In this document: positions 7,537-12,963 of the stretch, in pieces
Numbering within the stretch: position 1 is the first letter of the stretch
Layout of the letters: each line of letters begins with the position of its first letter
Assembly (NCBI GenBank): GCA_000697335.1
Contig: JNEM01009190.1
Location: 1 to 12,963, forward strand
Direction: 5' to 3'
DNA: 12,963 bases
Source: Conidiobolus incongruus B7586
Taxonomy: Eukaryota > Entomophthoromycota > Entomophthoromycetes > Entomophthorales > Conidiobolaceae
The notes under the pieces: generated by a model
Told to the model about the DNA's origin: nothing
The model's input: only the letters and a program-made list of their open reading frames with translations
Databases searched by the model: none
Made by a program: the position numbers and the translations under genes

Positions 7537-9238
7537 ATGTATAGTGATTCAGACTTATCTGATTCTAATTCCAATGGTCATGTTAATAGACAAGAATTAA
7601 AATATGGCTTACCTTCCAAAAATCAATATAAACCCATTTCTCAATTGGATATTTATACTTTACAAAATCTATTTAAAATAGCTAATATTGACCCCAAAGC
7701 GCAATACAGTTTAGCTAGATCTTTTGAGGAACTAGCTTCGAGTAACTTTGACCAATTTCATGAAGACCCCGACCAATTTTATAAAACGATTCAATGCTTA
7801 AAGGATGCTGCATCTATTAAGGTTCATTTTAGAGATCTTACAAGGTCTAAAGCTGTTGAACAAGGTATATCTGAGGATCTTAGTCTTAGATTAATTCCAA
7901 AATCCTACATCCCTCCAAAGTATTCTCTCACTCATCAAATTGTCAAAGGTAGCAATATTTTTGATATTATGTATCTTAGTATTCATATAATTAAATTACT
8001 TTTTAGACGAAAAATCTAATCCTTCAAAGAAGTTTAGAAAAAACACTAATCATTTAGATACTTCATCTCCTAATGGATTCCCTTCTACTCCTAATACAGT
8101 TGCTAGTAAATCCACCTACGCATCCGTTGGAGCATCTTCCGCTCCTATTCAGTCCTTCAAAATCACCAAGAACACAAAAACACACACTTACAAGCCATTT
8201 TTTACCAATGCCACCACCTCTTCAGCACTCGTCGAATTAGAGTATCCTAGTGGATTTAGAGAAACATTTAGTCTAGTTGTGCCTTATAGTAGAAAGGAAG
8301 CAGCTATCGATCACGAAGAATACAACCCAGTTCAGGACATTATCAGCACTGTTGAGTTGATTGCCTATTACTGCTGTGATCCTGAAGTTGGTAGTCGATA
8401 TGGTGATTCCAAAGCTGGTCTCATCCGTACATTGATCAAGAGTAAAAATACAAGTGACCAACAACTCTTCATGGATACACTCCATCAAATTAACCAGTTG
8501 ACACTTGAAATTAGACAAAATGGCCAGTTCATAGATCCCATGCCCTTGAAAAACCCACAAGTTTCCAGCCATTTGCTCCACCAGGCATATTCCAGAGCAG
8601 TTGCACCTCATTCAGATCTACTTGTTGAGAATCGCGCTTTCTCCAGCACTACTTATGGTGAAATCAACCCAATTTTCGTGAATGAAATTATTGAAAAGAC
8701 AGGATTAACGCAGGATATGATTTTTATCGACTTGGGATCCGGTATTGGTAATGTCGTGCTCCAAGTCGCTGCTCAAGTTGGATGTGAAGCTCACGGTGTA
8801 GAAATTGTACCCATCACACATTCTTTAGCTAGACTCAACAGACAAGAACTTCATCATCGTTATGGTATATATAATGCAACTCCTCCCAAATGCTGGCTTC
8901 ATCAGGGTGATCTTGCTAGCGATCCTATCATCAAATCTAAAATTGCCCAAGCAGATGTAGTTCTAGCTAACAATTATCTCTTTGACAGTCGCTTAGACAA
9001 CAAATTAAGTGAGCTATTAATGAATATGAAGAACAATGCCAAAGTAGTGTCTTTAAAACCACTCGTACCTTTAGATTTCAAGGTGAATAAGCGCAACTTG
9101 GGTGAATTGAGTGCAATTATGAAGTGTGAAAAACTTAGCTATGCCAAAGATTTTGTCAGTTGGACGAATAGCGCAGGTGATTATTACTTACAAACTATTG
9201 ATCGTTTTCCTCTTGAAGAGTATTTATCAAATCAATAA
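7537..9238 (+). CDS. DOT1: Dot1-type histone H3 lysine-79 methyltransferase; two exons
   Basis: Chromatin enzyme that methylates H3K79 on nucleosomes using SAM. Exons 7537-7948 and 8007-9238 give 547 aa (yeast Dot1 has 582). The catalytic domain fills roughly residues 240-547: TYGEINP (353-359), the SAM loop DLGSGIGN (379-386), the acidic GVEI (E403), ANNYLFD (458-464) with the conserved Asn pair, SLKPLVPLDF (486-495), RNLGEL, and the closing VSWT...YYLQTID. The last part resembles human DOT1L closely, while the overall layout, with the catalytic domain at the C-terminus, is yeast-like. Residues 1-137 are an unrecognised, probably helical region. Residues 139-200 are low-complexity, starting basic (KSNPSKKFRK) and then Ser/Thr-rich; in yeast a lysine-rich segment before the core contacts the nucleosome. 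ATG 7537 has A at -3. It is divergent to fibrillarin. An alternative start at 7471 would change only the first residues. Confidence 0.95.
7949..8006 (+). other. DOT1: DOT1 intron, 58 nt
   Basis: Donor GTAGCA and acceptor CTTTTTAG, phase 1, splitting an Asp codon (G|AC). Splicing joins the 137-codon first exon to the catalytic exon in frame, and no start codon exists between the acceptor and the conserved core, so an upstream coding exon is required. The donor departs from GTATGT/GTATTT and no strong CTAAT-type branch point is visible, so it may be spliced inefficiently. Retention stays open to a stop at 8017-8019, giving 160 aa with no methyltransferase domain. Confidence 0.85.
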
Positions 9239-9244
9239 CATCTT

Positions 9245-9250
9245 AATAAA
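9245..9250 (+). terminator. Candidate polyadenylation signal of DOT1
   Basis: AATAAA begins 7 nt after the DOT1 stop codon; further AATAAA copies lie near 9332-9340. The nearer one implies a very short 3' UTR, so the later ones may be the ones used. Chance occurrence is common in this sequence. Confidence 0.3.
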
Positions 9251-9420
9251 CGCATTCTTTCCATAAAATTATCATTATTATATCAAACAATTAGTCAATT
9301 TGATATTTTAACATTATCTTTAAATTTTAAAATAAATAAACTAAGTACACTCATTCTAATCAAATCAAGTACAAGCTATATTTATGATTTATTAATAATC
9401 AAAATAATATTCAAAAAAAA

Positions 9421-9460
9421 ATTGATTCTGATATTAAATATATAAATCAGTACAATCAAT
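9421..9460. repeat. Bulged inverted repeat (hairpin), 40 nt
   Basis: ATTGATT (9421-9427) pairs with AATCAAT (9454-9460) and CTGAT (9428-9432) with ATCAG (9446-9450), leaving a 3-nt bulge (TAC) on one side and a 13-nt AT loop. The structure starts 183 nt after the DOT1 stop and could be a 3'-UTR or terminator-region stem, or chance. Confidence 0.4.
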
Positions 9461-9745
9461 GAATATTATTCAACCTAACAATTAAACTGATAAACAATGT
9501 ATTATTAATATGAAATAATTATATCATATATTCTTTACCATTATTTTGATTTTTGCATTTTCTTTAATCAGAATAATATTTTCAATTTTCATTACTATTT
9601 GATTACTCTTTATTCTATTAACTTATTAAATTTAACTTTTTTTCAAAAGATGATATAAAGTAAATTTTTAAATATTAGATTTATGAATTATTGTTTTTAA
9701 AAGATAAGGAAAATTTCGAAATTATTCCAAGATTTTCTACTGGTT

Positions 9746-9796
9746 CTAAGTGCGTATATCAATAATTAATCAAGGATTAGATAAATTATCACTTAC
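9746..9796 (-). other. Orphan intron-like sequence, 51 nt
   Basis: Read on the minus strand this begins with the consensus donor GTAAGT, contains the branch-like TATCTAATCC, and ends CACTTAG; its length matches the 50- and 58-nt introns of the two neighbouring genes. It lies in a GC-richer patch with no long ORF. A 21-codon ORF with ATG (MTKEDNSDLTLYHLKL...) lies just upstream at 9880-9815. The branch is further from the acceptor (about 30 nt) than in fibrillarin. It may be part of a non-coding transcript, a decayed gene, or coincidence. Confidence 0.25.
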
Positions 9797-10652
9797 AGCA
9801 CAGATACTTGGATATTATTTTACAATGTTATTTAGTTTCAAATGATACAGGGTTAAATCACTATTGTCTTCCTTAGTCATATATAAATAATTCTCATAAT
9901 GTTTCGATATATTATTAAATAATATTTAAATTTATAAATTATTTAAATAGAAAAATATATAATACCTTATTGTTATCTAAAAATTTCAGAGCAATTAATA
10001 ATTAAATTATTTATTGTAATTACTATTTCTGGAATTTCCATTATTTTTAGACATACTTATTAATATTTAATTTAAGACTAAATATATTATTATTTACAAC
10101 ATAAATATTTATATATTTTTATTATTAATATAAAGTTTTTAATAAAATAACATTAAATATATACATATTAATTTCCTTCTAATATAAATAATCCTAAGTT
10201 TTTTCTAGAATTTACTAAATTGGAATTTTATTTAGTAATTTCAGATTTTAAGAAAAAAGGGGAAAAAATAATATTATAAATACTCCAAATAAATCACAAC
10301 TTAACCTAGGCTTTAATATGAAATTATTTTTTATTTAAAATATATAAATATAACTTCTGAAAATAAGTTTAAAATTATTAAAGAATATTTTGATATTTAA
10401 AAAATATATTAATATTAAAAGAATATTTATTAAAAAAATGATAATATTTGAATTATTATTAATAATAAAAAATTACTATATTTAAAATTATTATTTTTAA
10501 TAAATAATAGACTTTATTATTATTAAATATTTTAATCAATATCTCTAAAAAATTATTATGATTTATATTTCTAATTCTATTATAAATATTATAATCTATA
10601 CATATTATATAACAAAAGATAGAAAATAATATTTAGGAGAAAAAATTAAATA

Positions 10653-10677
10653 TAATAATAACAATAATAATAATAAC
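10653..10677. repeat. Imperfect TAA trinucleotide microsatellite
   Basis: A run of TAA/AAT units with one C interruption, about 25 nt, in gene-free DNA. Confidence 0.75.
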
Positions 10678-12434
10678 TAAAAACTTAGAGGAAAAATCAA
10701 GAAAATTAACTTTTTTAGTGATTAAATTAACAAATTCAATGATCTAATGAATATAATGGATTTATAATTAATATTTTATAAATGTTTAAATAATAAATTT
10801 AAAATTAAGAGTACTTTGTGATAAAATATTTCAATAAAAAAATTCTAAAATTAAGAAATGATAAAATAGTAATATATTATAATTAAAATATAATAATGAT
10901 ATCAGGTTAATTTTATTATAACTTATAAAGATTGTTCAATAAAATTAAAACACATTTAGTATAAAGGAATCATTTATAATATATTTCATATAGGCAAAAT
11001 AAATAAAATTTATTGACATATATAACGTAATTCAAGTGGGATTTTCAAATGTCTTCAATATTTATAAAAATAGCTTGAGATATTAGTTATAAGAAAAATA
11101 TTACTTTGTCATTTAACAGTTAATCAAGCCAGATTTCCAGGATTCATATAAGTGATAACTATCTTGGGGTCTTTGAACTTTATATAAGACTTGAACAAGA
11201 ATAATTAAATTTAATAAACTTTGGATCAGTTTGATTATAAACAATTAATTAAACATTATATCTAATAATATCAAAATAGTCCAAGTATTATTTATATAAG
11301 CATATTAAACTAAATATCTTAAAATATTAATAATTAAAATTTTAAAAGTGATTTAAATTCATTGACCAATAGAGTTTTTTTAAATCATTTAGCCATTAAA
11401 GTTTAAATAAAGCGATAGCCATATTTTAAACTTCAATAAATAAATGCTGGAGAAATTGATTATAGAAGCTAATACATTATATTTTTCATTGAAATATTCT
11501 TCTATATTAGAAAGAAAAAAATCAAAAAGTTATTTTAAATTATAATAAACAAATTAAAATGTATAATACAAATAGGTAAATCAAGTTTGAGATTTACCAT
11601 TTAATATATATACAAAAACATAATTTTTTCATCCAGTTTGGATATGTATCAAAATATAGCTTTGGTGAAGATTTTGCCAGCTTAATATATTTTAAATTTA
11701 AATATATATAATAAATTTTTTCAAATGTTCATAATAAATAATAGTAAATTTTACATTTAAATATTATTACTATTTGTTGGGAAATTTTATAGGTATAAAT
11801 ATTTAATGAATTCTGTTTATATATATTATCAGTCAGATATGCATAAAATTACGACCAAATTTAATATTTTTTTATAGTATGAACTTACGTATAATGTTTT
11901 TAAAGATAAAAATAAATGATTTTTTGATGCTTGAAGTTATATTGTTTCAATGAAATAATATATATTTTGATATACACTATCAAATACAAAATATAAGAAA
12001 TGTCAAATTAATTATATCATTGAGCTTATTATTCGCTGATGTTGAATTAATGATAATAATACACTGATCAGTTTCAATTTTTATTGAAATTTTGTATATA
12101 GCTAAACATCAAGTTCAAAAAATAATTAGAAATTTTATTTTTGTTAAAAATTTAATTAGTTGTAAAATAATTTAAAATAATCAAAATATAAAATATATAT
12201 TATATTAACAATCACATTGCTTTAAGCAAATCTCTAATTAATTTACACCTAATAAAAATTCAGATCAAATATATTTAATCTGATTTAATATTTTAAATTT
12301 ATTGTATATTATCAGAGTTAAAACCTACTATTATTATATTTATTACTAAATAAAATTGGAAATTTTAGCAAATAAACTTAGTATTGCAAAATTATTTTAT
12401 TGATCTATTTATATAATATTACCTTGAATTTAAA

Positions 12435-12472
12435 GTAATGGGAAATTTTTTAATTTTTAATTTTTCAAATAT
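12435..12472 (+). repeat. Dispersed AT-rich repeat, copy 2
   Basis: The partner of 3673-3710: the same 38-nt block with three substitutions, same orientation, 8.7 kb away. Sequence upstream of both copies (about 20 nt, including ATTAC) is weakly similar, suggesting a longer, older repeat unit. Confidence 0.45.
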
Positions 12473-12963
12473 ATTATTAATTTGAAATAAATAAATATAT
12501 ATAAAGTTAATAGGAAATTATATATTTTTAATATATATATATTATTTTTTTGATTAAAAAATTAACTTTTTAAAATTGGTTGTTTAATTTAATTATATTT
12601 AAACTAAATAATAATTATTAAAAGTTTTTTATTTTAGTATTAGTAAAACTTAACTATAAACCTTTTAAAATTATTTAAAATTTACAAGCAACTTTTAATA
12701 ATAAAATATTATTTAAATTAACAATTTATCACTAGGTAAATTATTTTAAAGTTAAAAAAGAAATTATCTAAAACTTATTAAAATCTAAAAGATTAACTTT
12801 AATTGTTACTCTTTTAATTGTTAATAAAGTAAAAAAATATATTAAAAAGTACCTTTTTATTTCAGTTAAAGAATTATTTAAGTATTTTAATATTAGTTTT
12901 ATAAGTATTTTATATATATTAAAGTTTAAACTTAAATTAATAAATAAAAATATATAATAAATA

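Larger units (their letters stand above)
9239..12963. other. Long AT-rich intergenic region, no convincing gene
   Basis: About 3.7 kb in which no ORF of 60 codons exists on either strand. Two slightly GC-richer islands stand out. One at about 9720-9880 has an intron-like sequence on the minus strand. The other, about 11030-11200, has a 43-codon open stretch on the minus strand at 11113-11244. It also holds a bulged hairpin (9421-9460), an imperfect TAA microsatellite (about 10653-10677), a purine tract (about 10251-10268) and the second copy of the dispersed repeat (12435-12472). No tRNA, snRNA or transposase motif was recognised. Confidence 0.7.

Noticed and set aside
8273-8611. 112-codon minus-strand ORF inside DOT1
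   Set aside because: Antisense to the conserved Dot1 coding sequence; no independent support.
10251-10268. Purine tract AAAAAAGGGGAAAAAA
   Set aside because: Short and isolated in low-complexity DNA; no mirror repeat or associated feature.
1-12963. tRNA, 5S rRNA, snRNA, CRISPR, LTR or transposase remnants
   Set aside because: Read through for B-box (GGTTCGA), U6-type ACAGAGA, regularly spaced repeats, and long terminal repeats; none was found by eye. A covariance-model and repeat-library search would be needed to be certain.

Overview
This is a window from the nuclear genome of an AT-rich fungus. Three genes stand in long, almost pure A+T intergenic DNA: a Gal4-type zinc-cluster transcription factor, the nucleolar 2'-O-methyltransferase fibrillarin, and a Dot1-type histone H3K79 methyltransferase. 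Fungal markers are the six-cysteine zinc cluster with its fungal-specific regulatory domain, and short introns (50, 58 and 157 nt) with GTATGT/GTATTT donors and CTAAT/CTAAA branch points. Dot1 combines a yeast-like layout (long N-terminal region, catalytic C-terminus) with a C-terminal sequence close to the animal enzymes. Together with the base composition this could fit an early-diverging lineage such as Entomophthoromycotina or Kickxellomycotina, but that placement is a guess.

Layout. 1-1797: gene-poor DNA with an AT microsatellite, a 65-nt hairpin and a possible 5'-UTR intron. 1798-3510 (+): intronless zinc-cluster regulator of 570 aa. 3511-5278: gene-free, holding a 147-bp imperfect inverted repeat and one copy of a 38-bp dispersed repeat. 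5279-6475 (-): fibrillarin, three exons, 329 aa, whose N-terminal glycine-arginine domain makes a GC island. 6476-7536: divergent promoter region shared by fibrillarin and DOT1, with RRPE-like and PAC-like ribosome-biogenesis elements on the fibrillarin side and an ACGCG box and two short upstream ORFs on the DOT1 side. 7537-9238 (+): DOT1, two exons, 547 aa. 9239-12963: 3.7 kb with no convincing gene; it holds a hairpin, an orphan intron-like sequence on the minus strand, and the second copy of the dispersed repeat.

Fibrillarin and Dot1 are both S-adenosylmethionine-dependent methyltransferases and are arranged head to head. Fibrillarin is the catalytic subunit of box C/D snoRNPs and, in yeast and human, also methylates histone H2A on glutamine. 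Dot1 methylates H3K79. Shared regulation is possible but unproven. The transcription factor has no neighbouring metabolic cluster, so its targets cannot be read from context. I saw no tRNA, rRNA, CRISPR array, recognisable transposon or viral element. The most useful leads are the hairpin in fibrillarin intron 1, the RRPE/PAC pair, the alternative 5' end of DOT1 and the orphan intron at 9746-9796.
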